64,000 nucleotides of DNA from Gemmatimonadota bacterium (GTDB lineage: Bacteria > Gemmatimonadota > Gemmatimonadetes > Gemmatimonadales > GWC2-71-9), in contig PNAE01000013.1 of the NCBI GenBank assembly GCA_003169895.1, positions 182,565 through 246,564 on the forward strand. Reading direction: 5' to 3'. Shown piece after piece: positions 47,665-56,465 of this stretch. Each line of letters begins with the position of its first letter. Positions within the stretch are counted from its first letter, which is position 1. The notes beneath the pieces were generated by a model, which did no database searches, was not told the origin of the DNA, and saw nothing but the letters and a program-made list of their open reading frames with translations. Position numbers and translations under genes: made by a program.

Positions 47665-47680
47665 CCGCGCTCCTGGTCCG

Positions 47681-48646
47681 CTAGCCGAGTCCGGCGCCAC
47701 AGCACCCGCAAAACGTGAACGTCTCCGGGATGCCCTTTGCGCCGCACTTCGGGCACTCCTTGGCGTACGGGCCCCACAGGAATTCACTGCTTCTGCCGTC
47801 AATCGCGCGAGCGCGCAGCCCCAGGAAATCGACTTTGCGCTTCTCCACAAAGGCCTGCATCCCCTCATAGGGTTCGAGCGTGGCGAAATGCGTCGACAGC
47901 CAATCGCGCGCGTGGCCGACCGTTGCGCACCACGACTGTTCCTTCCAGAAGTTAACCTGCTGCTTGGTGTACCGCGTGCATTCCGGGAATTTCTCGAGCA
48001 CCTGTTTGGCGAGCGCGCTGACTTCCTCGTCGAGCTTGGCGCGGGGGACCACGCGATTGACCAATCCCCACTCGAGCGCCTTGGCTGCCGGGATGCGCGG
48101 ATTGAGGAAGAGCATCTCCCGCGCCCGCCGGTCACCCACGTGCAGCGACAGCCACTGCGTCGCGCCACCACATGCCACGCTGCCCACGCTGGTACCCACC
48201 TGGCCGAGCCAGGTGTCGTCGGCCATCACGGCGAGGTCGCACGCGAGTTGCGTCTCGTTACCGCCGCCCACCGCGATTCCGTTCAGGCGGGCGATCGTCA
48301 CCTTGCCGCTGCGGAGGATGCTCTCGATGTACTTGCTGAACAGCCCCATGTACTTGAAGTAGTCATGGGGCCGTTTCGTGTACACGCCGGCGTACTCCTT
48401 CACGTCGCCACCGGTGCAGAACGCCTTGTCTCCAGCGCCCGTCAGGACGATCACGCCGACGGCATCATCGGTCGACGCGTCATCGATCGCCGTGATCAGT
48501 TCTCGCAGGGTATTCGTTGTGTAGCAGTTGAAGGACTCCGGCCGGTTGATCGTGATCCGCGCGATCCAATCCGCCTTGTGGTACAGGATGTCCTTGAAGC
48601 CGAACGTCGCCGGCTCCTGGGAACTGAAGTATTCCGTGACTGGCAT
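47681..48646 (-). CDS. 6-oxocyclohex-1-ene-1-carbonyl-CoA hydrolase (Oah)-like crotonase with zinc ribbon
   Basis: 321 residues from the ATG at 48644-48646, nine bases after a GGTGGAG. The crotonase core shows Oah-like features in order: NCYTTNTL, GAGDKAFCTGGDVKEY (70-85), HDYFKYMGLF, NGIAVGGGNETQLACD and SVACGGATQWL. These resemble ring-opening Oah of benzoate degraders, but also MenB to a lesser degree. It is about 55 residues shorter than Oah and ends with an added four-cysteine ribbon (Cys298, 301, 313, 316; CPKC, CGCC) that typical Oah lacks. In this operon ring opening is the missing step, so Oah is the best guess. Confidence 0.65.
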   Translation of the reverse strand: MPVTEYFSSQEPATFGFKDILYHKADWIARITINRPESFNCYTTNTLRELITAIDDASTDDAVGVIVLTGAGDKAFCTGGDVKEYAGVYTKRPHDYFKYMGLFSKYIESILRSGKVTIARLNGIAVGGGNETQLACDLAVMADDTWLGQVGTSVGSVACGGATQWLSLHVGDRRAREMLFLNPRIPAAKALEWGLVNRVVPRAKLDEEVSALAKQVLEKFPECTRYTKQQVNFWKEQSWCATVGHARDWLSTHFATLEPYEGMQAFVEKRKVDFLGLRARAIDGRSSEFLWGPYAKECPKCGAKGIPETFTFCGCCGAGLG

Positions 48647-48667
48647 GTCCATGGTCTCCACCGCTGT

Positions 48668-49879
48668 TCAGCGCAGGTCGACACGTACGACGACCGCGGC
48701 GGCGCTGTCGCCCGCGGCACAACCGGTGAATAGCCCGTAGCCGCCGCCCAGGAGCGCCAAGTCCTCGATCAATTCCATGATCGATCGCAGTCCGGTGGGC
48801 CCTTGCGGATGCCCCCAGACCAAGGAACAGCCGTGGCGGTTCATGGCTTCGGGGTCGATCGAGAGTTCTCGCGCGATGTACACGTCATTCAGCGCGAACG
48901 GCGTATGCGTCGTCACGCTGGCCAGCGCATCCACGCCGATGCCGGCACGCTCCAGTGCGAGGCGTGCCGCGGGCACCGTGGCCATCGGCATGAACCCCTT
49001 CTTGACCCGCGCCTGGCCGTAGGAGAGGAGCTGTACGTCCACGGAACCAGCCGGGGAAAGGGCCCGGGCGCGATCACGGCTCGCAGTGAGGAGCATCGCC
49101 GCGCTGCCGTCGGCCGGATGGGTCTGCGTGCCGAAGGTCACCGTACCGCCGTCGAGCACCGGCTTGAGCGCCGCAAGGCCCTGCGCCGTCGTCGGGTGCA
49201 CGCCCTGATCGCCCGCCACGGTCGCGAGAACCTTCTTGCCGCGCGCGTCCTTCACCTCCACCGGCCAGAGCATGAACCGCTTGAGGAATGCGCTGTCGTC
49301 CGCTAGCGCCGCGCTGTACTGTCGGAACCGCAACAGCGTCAGCTCCTCCTGCGCCTCACGCGTGACGCCAGCTTCACGCGCCACGTTTTCGGCGGTCTGC
49401 AACATCGAGTTCTTCGCGAACGGATCGTACCCGAAGCTGTCGAGCACGATGTTCTCGGCGTCGCCGGTTCCGCCGGGCCCGGCGGGATTGGGATAGAACA
49501 CGTGCGGCCCGTTGCTGGTCCGGTCGGCCGTCGCCGCCAGGAAGGTGGTCGCACTCTTCGACTCCAGCTCCTGGGCTCCGTGCACCAGGACGCGCACGGA
49601 CGTGGCACAGGCCTGATGGATGGTCGGCCCGGCGAGCTGGCCGAGCCCGGCGAGCCCGGCGAACCACGGCGCACCGTAAAAGGAATGCTTGCTCGCCACC
49701 GTCGTTCCCAGACACATGCCGTCGATGTCGGCTGCCGCAATCCCACGCTCGGCCAATGCGCGAGCCGCCATTTCCGCCGCGAAGGGAATCGGTGGCAGCG
49801 TCGCGAACGCCCCCTGCCATGCGCAGAACGGTGTCGACCAATAGCCGCCATAGGGAATCCAGACATCACGAAACTGCAC
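48668..49879 (-). CDS. thiolase-family acyltransferase, divergent
   Basis: 403 residues from the GTG at 49877-49879, which has a GGAGG at ideal distance; an ATG at 49885 in the TetR stop is an alternative. Cys91 lies in IHQACATSVRVL, the catalytic His in VWGHPQGPTGLRS, and a second Cys in FTGCAAGDSAAAVV near the end. The N-terminal start (VWIPYGGYWSTPFCAWQG) is unlike FadA. The products of ring opening need thiolysis to glutaryl-CoA and acetyl-CoA, for which this gene is the operon's candidate. Confidence 0.83.
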   Translation of the reverse strand: MQFRDVWIPYGGYWSTPFCAWQGAFATLPPIPFAAEMAARALAERGIAAADIDGMCLGTTVASKHSFYGAPWFAGLAGLGQLAGPTIHQACATSVRVLVHGAQELESKSATTFLAATADRTSNGPHVFYPNPAGPGGTGDAENIVLDSFGYDPFAKNSMLQTAENVAREAGVTREAQEELTLLRFRQYSAALADDSAFLKRFMLWPVEVKDARGKKVLATVAGDQGVHPTTAQGLAALKPVLDGGTVTFGTQTHPADGSAAMLLTASRDRARALSPAGSVDVQLLSYGQARVKKGFMPMATVPAARLALERAGIGVDALASVTTHTPFALNDVYIARELSIDPEAMNRHGCSLVWGHPQGPTGLRSIMELIEDLALLGGGYGLFTGCAAGDSAAAVVVRVDLR

Positions 49880-49884
49880 GGGCA

Positions 49885-50586
49885 TCACCTCCGTTGGTAC
49901 GCGTCGTCGAGGCGCGGGTGCGCCTCCCGTCCTCCGGCATGGCGTCTCCGGTGCTCCAGGCCATGCAGGATCAGGTCGCACATCTCCACACCGATCTGCT
50001 CCACGGGTCCGTGGCGCGTCCGGTCGTACCACATGAAGATCCAGTTGAGCATGCCGAACACGAACAACGTGGCATGCCGATCCTGCCGCGTCGCCCGCGC
50101 GGCACCCGTCGGTCCCCTGATTACCTGGGTGATCACGGACGTCAGCATCCGGTAGTAGCGCCGGCGGATCTCCTCGATGACCCGGTAGTGCGCGCCACCG
50201 AGCGATTCCAGCTCGAACGTGCACGCCTTCAGTTCGTGTGTGTGGCGCGCGAAGAATTGCAAATGTCCCGTCAGCAGCCGGCCGAGCTGTTCCTCCGGCG
50301 TTCCCGGTTGCGCGGCGATCGTCTCCTGCTGCCCCAGCAGCGCACTGAAGGTGCGGTACTGCAGCTGGAACAGCAGATCTTCCTTGTTCGCGAAGTAGTG
50401 GTACAATCCCGCGAGGCTCATGTCGAGCGCCGCCCCCAGATCGCGCATCGTCATCGCCGCGAAGCCTTTGTCGGCGATCAGTGCGGCCGCCTTCATCAGC
50501 AACCGGTCGAGCTTCTTCCGCGTGGAGGGACGCGCATGCCGCTCCCGCGGCGTCAACGTAGCGCTGGCGATACTCGCGACGGTCAT
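49885..50586 (-). CDS. TetR/AcrR-family regulator of the aromatic operon
   Basis: 233 residues. After a ~25-residue basic leader, the helix-turn-helix region reads AAALIADKGFAAMTMRDLGAALDMSLAGLYHYFANKEDLLFQ in several overlapping motifs (about 32-75), typical TetR. The C-terminal domain with ELESLGGAHYRVIEEIRRRYY resembles acyl-CoA-sensing TetR proteins. It is inside the operon (4-base overlap with the Mo-hydroxylase gene). The palindrome at 59045-59060, in front of both divergent transcripts, is its likely operator. A CoA-thioester ligand is an inference. Confidence 0.88.
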   Translation of the reverse strand: MTVASIASATLTPRERHARPSTRKKLDRLLMKAAALIADKGFAAMTMRDLGAALDMSLAGLYHYFANKEDLLFQLQYRTFSALLGQQETIAAQPGTPEEQLGRLLTGHLQFFARHTHELKACTFELESLGGAHYRVIEEIRRRYYRMLTSVITQVIRGPTGAARATRQDRHATLFVFGMLNWIFMWYDRTRHGPVEQIGVEMCDLILHGLEHRRRHAGGREAHPRLDDAYQRR

Positions 50587-53441
50587 GGCGTAGCCACCTC
50601 GGCCGCGTGAGGCCGGGGGGCCCGCAACATGGGGCGGCCGTGCGCGAGGCCGTTGAGGATCTTCTCCGGGGTGATCGGCAGCTCGGTTACCCGCACGCCG
50701 CAGGCATCGTAGACCGCGTTGGCGATCGCACCGAGCACCGGGAGCAGCGAGCCTTCGCCGATCTCCTTCGCACCCAACGGACCGTTGGGTTCAAAACTCT
50801 CGACCGCAACCGTCCGGATGTCGGGAGTCTCGCCGATGGTCGGGATGAGGTAGTCGTGCAGGTTGGGATTCAGCAGCCGTCCGCTCGCGTCGAACAGCGT
50901 GTCTTCGAGCAGCGTCTCACCGAGTCCCATGATGATCGAGCCCTCCACCTGGCCGTGGAATGTCACCGGATTGATCACGGTGCCAGCGTCGCTGAAGTCG
51001 GTGACCCGGTCCACCGTCACGTACCCGGTCTCGAGATCCACCGACACTTCGGCCACCGCGGTCGAAAAGCTGTAGGCCGGCGATGTGCCCACGGCGCCAC
51101 CCTTGAAGTCTCCGCCCAGACCCTTGGGCGGTTGGTACGATCCCTTGCCGAGCAGGGGCCCCTGGCGAGCGAACGCGATCCGGGCCGCCTGGGCCCAGTC
51201 GATTCCCGTGGCCGGCGCGTCCGCAACGAAGATCCGGCCCCCGCGCGCCCGGAGTGCTGCGCGCTCGCATGACAGCTCGCCGGCCGCCACCGCGAACAGT
51301 TGCGCCATCACGTCGGCTGCGGCCCGCTCGACAGCGTGTCCGGCCATCAGTGTGACGCGGCTCGAGTACGACCCGAGGTCCAGCGGACTGACCACCGTGT
51401 CACAATCCGCGAGCCAGACCCGGTCATACGGAACGCCCAGCGTTTCGGCGGCGATCTGCACCAGAACCGTGTCCGATCCCTGGCCGATCTCTGCTGCGGC
51501 AATGTGCAGGGTCGCTCCGGTGCCGTCCTCGTGCACCCGGATCATCGCGTTCGAGTGCGGAAAATCGGATCGGTAGATGGGATACCCCGCACCAGACACA
51601 AAGCCGCCGCATCCCACACCGATGCCGCGACCCGGTGGCAACTTGCCCTTCTTCTCGCTCCACCCCGACGTCTCGCGCGCACGCAGCAGTGTCTCGCGGA
51701 ACTCGCATGACGACACATCGAGCGCGTTGACGGTGCGGGTGTTGGGCGACATCGCGTTGATCAGGCGCAGTTCGATCGGATCGAGACCCAGATCCTCGGC
51801 GATCATGTCGAGCAGCGACTCGAACGCAAAGCGTGGCTGTGGCACGCCGTGACCCCGGAAGGCGCCCGATGCCGGCAGGTTGGTGTAGACACGAAGGCCC
51901 GAATACCGGTAATGCGGCATGCGATAGAGCGTGGGCAGCATCGAACCGGCGTAGTAGGCGGTAATCACACCGAACGATGTGTACGCCCCGCCGTCGAGCA
52001 CGACGCGCTGCTCGACGGCGGTGATCGTGCCGTCGCGCTTGACGCCGATCTTGAGGTCGATGTGTTGCTTGTGCCGCCCGCGAAAGTGACGGAACATCTC
52101 CTCACGCGTGTACTCCATGAGCACTGGCCGGCCGGTCATCCTGGCCAGAATAGCGGCGCAGAAGTCGAGCGGTGTGGCCTCGGCCTTGGCGCCAAAGCCG
52201 CCCCCGACCGCCGGCCGGATGACGCGGATGTTGCCCATCGGGATGCCCAGCATCCGCGACAGCGAGCGATGCAGATAGTGCGGTGTCTGCGTCGACGACC
52301 AGAGGGTGAGCCGATCGCTGTGGTGCTCCCAGCGCGCGACCGTGGCGTGCGGCTCCATCGGCGTCTGGTAGGGGCGGTTGCCGATGAAATGCTGCTCGCG
52401 CACGTGGTCGGCTTCGGCGAACCCCTGCTCCACGTCGCCGAAGTGCCAGTCCACCCGGGTGTTGATGTTGCCGGCGTAGCGGGGGTGCTCGGGGTGGATC
52501 GTCGGTGCGGCCGGCGCCATGGCTGCGGCGGCGTCGAACACCGCGGGCAGTTCCTCGAACTCCACCTCGATCAGGGCGAGCGCCCGCTCGGCGGTAGCCT
52601 CATCCACCGCCGCCACCGCGGCGATCTCGTCGCCGACGTAGCGCACGCGGTCGGTCGCCAGGATCTGCTCGTCCTCACGCGCCGGACTGACCCCGTACCA
52701 ACCCTGGGGCACGTCGGCGCCGGTCAGCACGGCGAGCACACCCGGCAGCGCCCGCGCGCGCGACACGTCGATGCGCGTGATCAGACCATGCGCGATCGGG
52801 CTTCCCAGCAGCCGGCCAACGATCATGCCGGGCAGCCGCAAATCGGCGGTGTACTTGGCCCGACCAGTCACCTTGTCGGCCGCATCGACCCGTGGCACGC
52901 CCACTCCCACGACGTCGTGATCGCGCCGCTGATCCCGTTCGCCCGTGTCCGTTGGCCGGGCGTCGGATGCCACGGCGGCGAACTGCCGCCATCCCGCCAC
53001 CGCCCGGATCATTCGCGGGTACGTGCCGCAGCGGCAGAGATTGCCGGAGAGCGCTTCCTTGATCTCGACCGTGGCCGGCTCGGGATTGGCATCAATCAAC
53101 GCCTTGGCCGACATCAGCGCGCCGGACGTACAGTAGCCGCACTGCAGCGCGCCGTGGTGGATGAACGCCTGCTGCAGCGGGTGCAGCTCGCCGTGCGCCA
53201 GCCCTTCCACCGTCGTGATGCGCTTGCCGTCGGCCGCAGCGGCCAGCATGAGGCAGGCGTTCACCGCGTCTCCATCCACCAGCACGGTGCATGCGCCGCA
53301 ATCGCCGGTGCCGCAGCCACGTTTCGTGCCCGTCAGCCCGAGATCGTGACGCAGCGTGGTGAGCAGCGTGGCCTGCGGCTCGACGGCGACCGCATGCTCG
53401 ATTCCGTTCACGCTCAGGTGCACCAGCAGCTCGGCGCTCAT
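50583..53441 (-). CDS. molybdenum hydroxylase, fused [2Fe-2S] and Mo-binding subunits (4-hydroxybenzoyl-CoA reductase-like)
   Basis: 952 residues. Residues 1-160 are a complete HcrC/CoxS-type subunit with two [2Fe-2S] clusters: Cys43, 48, 51 and 63 (RGCGTGDCGAC), then Cys101, 104, 136 and 138 (QCGYCTSG, LCRCGT). A linker leads to the Mo-cofactor domain (about 177-935): GRAKYTADLRLPG, GGGFGAKAEA, ASGAFRGHGVPQ and the catalytic Glu in GPLGAKEIGEG. Wording around FVSGAGYP and SFEPNGPLGAKE resembles HcrA, which removes a phenolic hydroxyl from 4-hydroxybenzoyl-CoA. In Thauera the two parts are separate genes. Other aldehyde-oxidase-type roles cannot be excluded. Confidence 0.82.
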   Translation of the reverse strand: MSAELLVHLSVNGIEHAVAVEPQATLLTTLRHDLGLTGTKRGCGTGDCGACTVLVDGDAVNACLMLAAAADGKRITTVEGLAHGELHPLQQAFIHHGALQCGYCTSGALMSAKALIDANPEPATVEIKEALSGNLCRCGTYPRMIRAVAGWRQFAAVASDARPTDTGERDQRRDHDVVGVGVPRVDAADKVTGRAKYTADLRLPGMIVGRLLGSPIAHGLITRIDVSRARALPGVLAVLTGADVPQGWYGVSPAREDEQILATDRVRYVGDEIAAVAAVDEATAERALALIEVEFEELPAVFDAAAAMAPAAPTIHPEHPRYAGNINTRVDWHFGDVEQGFAEADHVREQHFIGNRPYQTPMEPHATVARWEHHSDRLTLWSSTQTPHYLHRSLSRMLGIPMGNIRVIRPAVGGGFGAKAEATPLDFCAAILARMTGRPVLMEYTREEMFRHFRGRHKQHIDLKIGVKRDGTITAVEQRVVLDGGAYTSFGVITAYYAGSMLPTLYRMPHYRYSGLRVYTNLPASGAFRGHGVPQPRFAFESLLDMIAEDLGLDPIELRLINAMSPNTRTVNALDVSSCEFRETLLRARETSGWSEKKGKLPPGRGIGVGCGGFVSGAGYPIYRSDFPHSNAMIRVHEDGTGATLHIAAAEIGQGSDTVLVQIAAETLGVPYDRVWLADCDTVVSPLDLGSYSSRVTLMAGHAVERAAADVMAQLFAVAAGELSCERAALRARGGRIFVADAPATGIDWAQAARIAFARQGPLLGKGSYQPPKGLGGDFKGGAVGTSPAYSFSTAVAEVSVDLETGYVTVDRVTDFSDAGTVINPVTFHGQVEGSIIMGLGETLLEDTLFDASGRLLNPNLHDYLIPTIGETPDIRTVAVESFEPNGPLGAKEIGEGSLLPVLGAIANAVYDACGVRVTELPITPEKILNGLAHGRPMLRAPRPHAAEVATP

Positions 53442-54343
53442 GGGGACGACCGCTGCGCCCGGTCGGTCGCCTCGGTCAGGGCGCGCTGCGCGAGCACCCG
53501 CACCAGATCGCGCCGGAACGCGATGGAGCCGCGGACATCGTCGATCGGGGAAGCGGACTCGGCGCAGACAGCAGCCGCCCGCGCGAACGCGACCTCCGAC
53601 GGTGCATCGCCCTCCAGCAGTGCCGCCGCGTCGACCGCGAGCCGCGGAGTCGGTGAAACCGCGCCGAGCGCAATCCGCGCCCCGGTGATCCTGCCGCGCA
53701 CCAATGTGATGCGCACCGCGACCGCAGCCACTGCCAGCGACGATCCGTTCCGCCGGGCGAACCGCTGGTAGCTCGCGCCCGAGTGGGCTGGCTGTACCGG
53801 CAGCCGCAGCTCGACCATCACTTCCCCGGCCCGGAGTGCCGTTTCCCGTGCGCCGACAAAGAAACGATCCGCGGCGAGCGTGCGGTCGCCGTCCGGCCCC
53901 ATCAGTCGCACTCGTCCGTCGCCCACGAGCACCGCAGGCGGAGTGTCGGCGCAGGGCACCGCGCGGCAGAAGTTGCCGCCAATCGTCGCCACGCTCCGAA
54001 CCTGTCGGCTGCCGACCGAATGCGCGGCCTCCGCCAGCAGTGGAAACCAGCCGTGCACCAACGGCGAGCTGGCGACCTCGGCGAGGGTCGACAGCGCGCC
54101 GATTCGCAGTACATCGCCGTCGATCGCAATGCCGTGCAGTTCCGGGATCGCGGCGAGCGCAATCAGATGGTGCGCCGTCTCGCGTTTCCGCTGGTAGTCC
54201 GGGATCAGGTCAGTGCCTCCGGCCAGAAATGCTGCATCCGGTTGGAGCCGCTGGCCGAGCGCGCAGGCCTCCGACAGACTGGCGGGTCGGTGATAGGCGA
54301 AGTCGACGAGCGCCATGGGGGCGTCTCGAGGCTCGCGATTCAT
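53438..54343 (-). CDS. FAD-binding subunit of the molybdenum hydroxylase (HcrB/CoxM-like)
   Basis: 301 residues of the CO-dehydrogenase flavoprotein family: FLAGGTDLIPDYQRK near residue 40 binds FAD, and VRSVATIGGNFCRAVPCADTPPAVL gives the second FAD loop. In Thauera 4-hydroxybenzoyl-CoA reductase, HcrB carries an extra loop with a [4Fe-4S] cluster after this second motif. Here the sequence goes straight on (two cysteines only), so that cluster is absent. It overlaps bcrD and the Mo-subunit gene by four bases each. Confidence 0.87.
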   Translation of the reverse strand: MNREPRDAPMALVDFAYHRPASLSEACALGQRLQPDAAFLAGGTDLIPDYQRKRETAHHLIALAAIPELHGIAIDGDVLRIGALSTLAEVASSPLVHGWFPLLAEAAHSVGSRQVRSVATIGGNFCRAVPCADTPPAVLVGDGRVRLMGPDGDRTLAADRFFVGARETALRAGEVMVELRLPVQPAHSGASYQRFARRNGSSLAVAAVAVRITLVRGRITGARIALGAVSPTPRLAVDAAALLEGDAPSEVAFARAAAVCAESASPIDDVRGSIAFRRDLVRVLAQRALTEATDRAQRSSP

Positions 54344-55194
54344 GCCGGCGCGGTCGCCCAGGCCACACTACCCTGGCCGAACTTCTTGTAGCGGAACAAG
54401 CCGCACAGAGCTGCTCCGATCGCACCGGTGAAGATCGCCGAAGGGTGAGTCACAACCTCCCGCGGCGCGGCCCCGGCCGCCGCCTTCTTGTTGAGCGCGT
54501 CCCGCAGGGCCGCGAGCATTCCGACATCCGATGCCAGCCCGCCGCTCACGAACACCGGACCCTCGAACTGCAATGAGTGCAACAGGCGGGCAAACCGATC
54601 CGCCATGCTCTCGTGCACGCCGCGCAGGATGTCCGACGTCGTGATCCCCCGCGACACCATGTTGATCACGTCGGTCTCCGCCAGCACGGCGCAGATCGAA
54701 CTTACCTTTTCCGGCTGTGTCGCCCGCATGGACAGCGCCCCGATCTCTTCCTGCGAGACGCCGAGGTAGCGCGCGATGTTTTCGAGGAACTGCCCGGACC
54801 CCGACGCACATTGGCTCGTCATCTTGTAGTCCAGCACGCGTCCCCGCGGATCCATCGCCACCGCCCGCGTGTGCAGCGCGCCGACGTCGAGCACCGCCCC
54901 GGCACGCGGCTCGAGGTACAGCGCCCCGCGGGCGTGGGTGGTCATGCCGTAGAAGTGTCCCGTCGCCGACGGAAAGTCCTCACCCTCGCCCGTCGTCGCG
55001 ACATAGTGGATCTCGTCGACGCCCGACGCATCCACCGCCGCCTGGAAGACTTCCGCCGCCACCTTGGCGATCTCCCGGCGGCGGATGCGTGCCGAGAGCT
55101 GGGCAAGCGGTGCCTCGTGCCCCGAGTCGTCGTCCTGCATCACGACGACCTTGACCGCGCCGCTGCCGACGTCGATTCCCGCGCTGATCGCCAT
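54340..55194 (-). CDS. bcrD: benzoyl-CoA reductase subunit D (ATPase)
   Basis: 284 residues. GIDVGSGAVKVVVM forms the nucleotide loop, VLDVGALHTRAV the second motif, and Cys129 (TSQCASGSGQFLENIA) with Cys168 (SSICAVLAETDVIN) hold the [4Fe-4S] cluster shared with BcrA. SSICAVLAETDVIN and the ATQPEKV stretch distinguish BcrD from BcrA. With BcrA it forms the ATP-driven electron-activation module. ATG overlaps the bcrA stop by one base. The gene order C-B-A-D equals the Thauera operon. Confidence 0.93.
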   Translation of the reverse strand: MAISAGIDVGSGAVKVVVMQDDDSGHEAPLAQLSARIRRREIAKVAAEVFQAAVDASGVDEIHYVATTGEGEDFPSATGHFYGMTTHARGALYLEPRAGAVLDVGALHTRAVAMDPRGRVLDYKMTSQCASGSGQFLENIARYLGVSQEEIGALSMRATQPEKVSSICAVLAETDVINMVSRGITTSDILRGVHESMADRFARLLHSLQFEGPVFVSGGLASDVGMLAALRDALNKKAAAGAAPREVVTHPSAIFTGAIGAALCGLFRYKKFGQGSVAWATAPA

Positions 55195-56465
55195 CAGGCC
55201 GCCATTCTGTGGGCAAAGAGGGCCGCGCCGAGGGCACCGGTGTAGATGCTCTCGGGCGAGATGTTGAGCGTGCGCTGTCCGTAATTTTCCTGGACGAGGT
55301 CACGAATGGCGTGCACCGCGGCGGCGTTCTTGGCGACGCCACCGGTGAAGGTGAACTCGTCCGATACACCGCCGGACCGGGCCAGCAAGCTCATCGAGCG
55401 AATCACGATCGCGCGGTGCAGCCCGGCGAGGATGTCCTCGCGCTTCTCTCCCAGCGAGAGCCGCTCCCGCAGTTCCGCGCCAGCGAATACCGTACATGTC
55501 GAGTTGATCTTCACGCAGCGCTTCGACTGTTCCGCCAGCGGGCCCAGCTCGTGGAGGCCGAGATTCATCTCATCCGCGATGTAGCCGAGGTACCGTCCAC
55601 ATCCCGCCGCACACCGGTCATTCATCTGGAAATTCGTGACGATCCCCTCGGAATCGACCTGGATGGCCTTGGTGTCCTGCCCGCCGATATCGAGCACCGT
55701 GCGCGTTCCCGGAAACATCGCGTGGGCGCCGAGGCCGTGACACAGGATCTCCGAGCGAATCTGTTCCTTCGGAAACGGCAGCCGGGCGCGGCCGTACCCC
55801 GTACCCACCGTGGCCCTCGGGTCGAGGTCCTTGACCACCGCATACTCCACCGCATCCACCAGTCCCGGCGGATTCCCCACCCGCCGCAGCGCCGTCCCGA
55901 TGTGATCCCGGAAGTCGAGAGCGAGGGGCTCGTTCTCGACCCGGATGATGCACTTGTCGTACATGCCGACGAGGCGATCGAAGCTGACCCCATTCGGGTC
56001 GCCGATCTGTTCGGCGATGCGCATGAACGCCGATCCCACCGCGTCACGGAAGAAGTCCGAGCGCAGCATCGGCGGCTGTTTGAAGCGCTGCTCTTCTTCG
56101 GCCGTGATCTGCCGGCAAATCTCCGTCAGCGCCACGTGGAACGCCGCGGTCAACTCCCGCGGCGCTGATGCATCCACTTCCGCAAGCATCAGCTGCTCCA
56201 GGTGCCGGAGCTGGTGCAGCAGCTGTTCCATCACGAACGCGCGCCGCAGGCGCCCCACCACGCCCGCCGCATCCGTCCCGGCGGCCTGCTGCTCGACCAG
56301 GCTGAACCGCGCATTGATGAAGGCTTCCGTCTTCGCCACCGCGGCCGCGAGATCGTAGTTGGATCGGGAATTGGTGATGCCGCGCCCGAGCACCTCGCCG
56401 CGCTCGTCGAGGATCAGCGCCTTCGTGGTCGTCGACCCGAGGTCAATGCCGACGACGCAGCTCAT
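55194..56465 (-). CDS. bcrA: benzoyl-CoA reductase subunit A (ATPase)
   Basis: 423 residues, the long ATPase subunit with an insertion (about 55-200) that BcrD lacks. Motifs are [26 protein letters not shown] (257-268), Cys285/Cys289 in [12 protein letters not shown] and Cys324 in [12 protein letters not shown]. Together with BcrD it hydrolyses two ATP per electron transferred to the BcrBC ring-reducing module. It overlaps bcrB by four bases. Confidence 0.94.
   Translation of the reverse strand: MSCVVGIDLGSTTTKALILDERGEVLGRGITNSRSNYDLAAAVAKTEAFINARFSLVEQQAAGTDAAGVVGRLRRAFVMEQLLHQLRHLEQLMLAEVDASAPRELTAAFHVALTEICRQITAEEEQRFKQPPMLRSDFFRDAVGSAFMRIAEQIGDPNGVSFDRLVGMYDKCIIRVENEPLALDFRDHIGTALRRVGNPPGLVDAVEYAVVKDLDPRATVGTGYGRARLPFPKEQIRSEILCHGLGAHAMFPGTRTVLDIGGQDTKAIQVDSEGIVTNFQMNDRCAAGCGRYLGYIADEMNLGLHELGPLAEQSKRCVKINSTCTVFAGAELRERLSLGEKREDILAGLHRAIVIRSMSLLARSGGVSDEFTFTGGVAKNAAAVHAIRDLVQENYGQRTLNISPESIYTGALGAALFAHRMAA

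Noticed and set aside
47681..48646. 1,4-dihydroxy-2-naphthoyl-CoA synthase (MenB)
   Set aside because: Some MenB-like motifs occur, but no other menaquinone genes are near, while the KEY-x-YY-type stretch, the GGATQWL motif and the operon fit Oah better.
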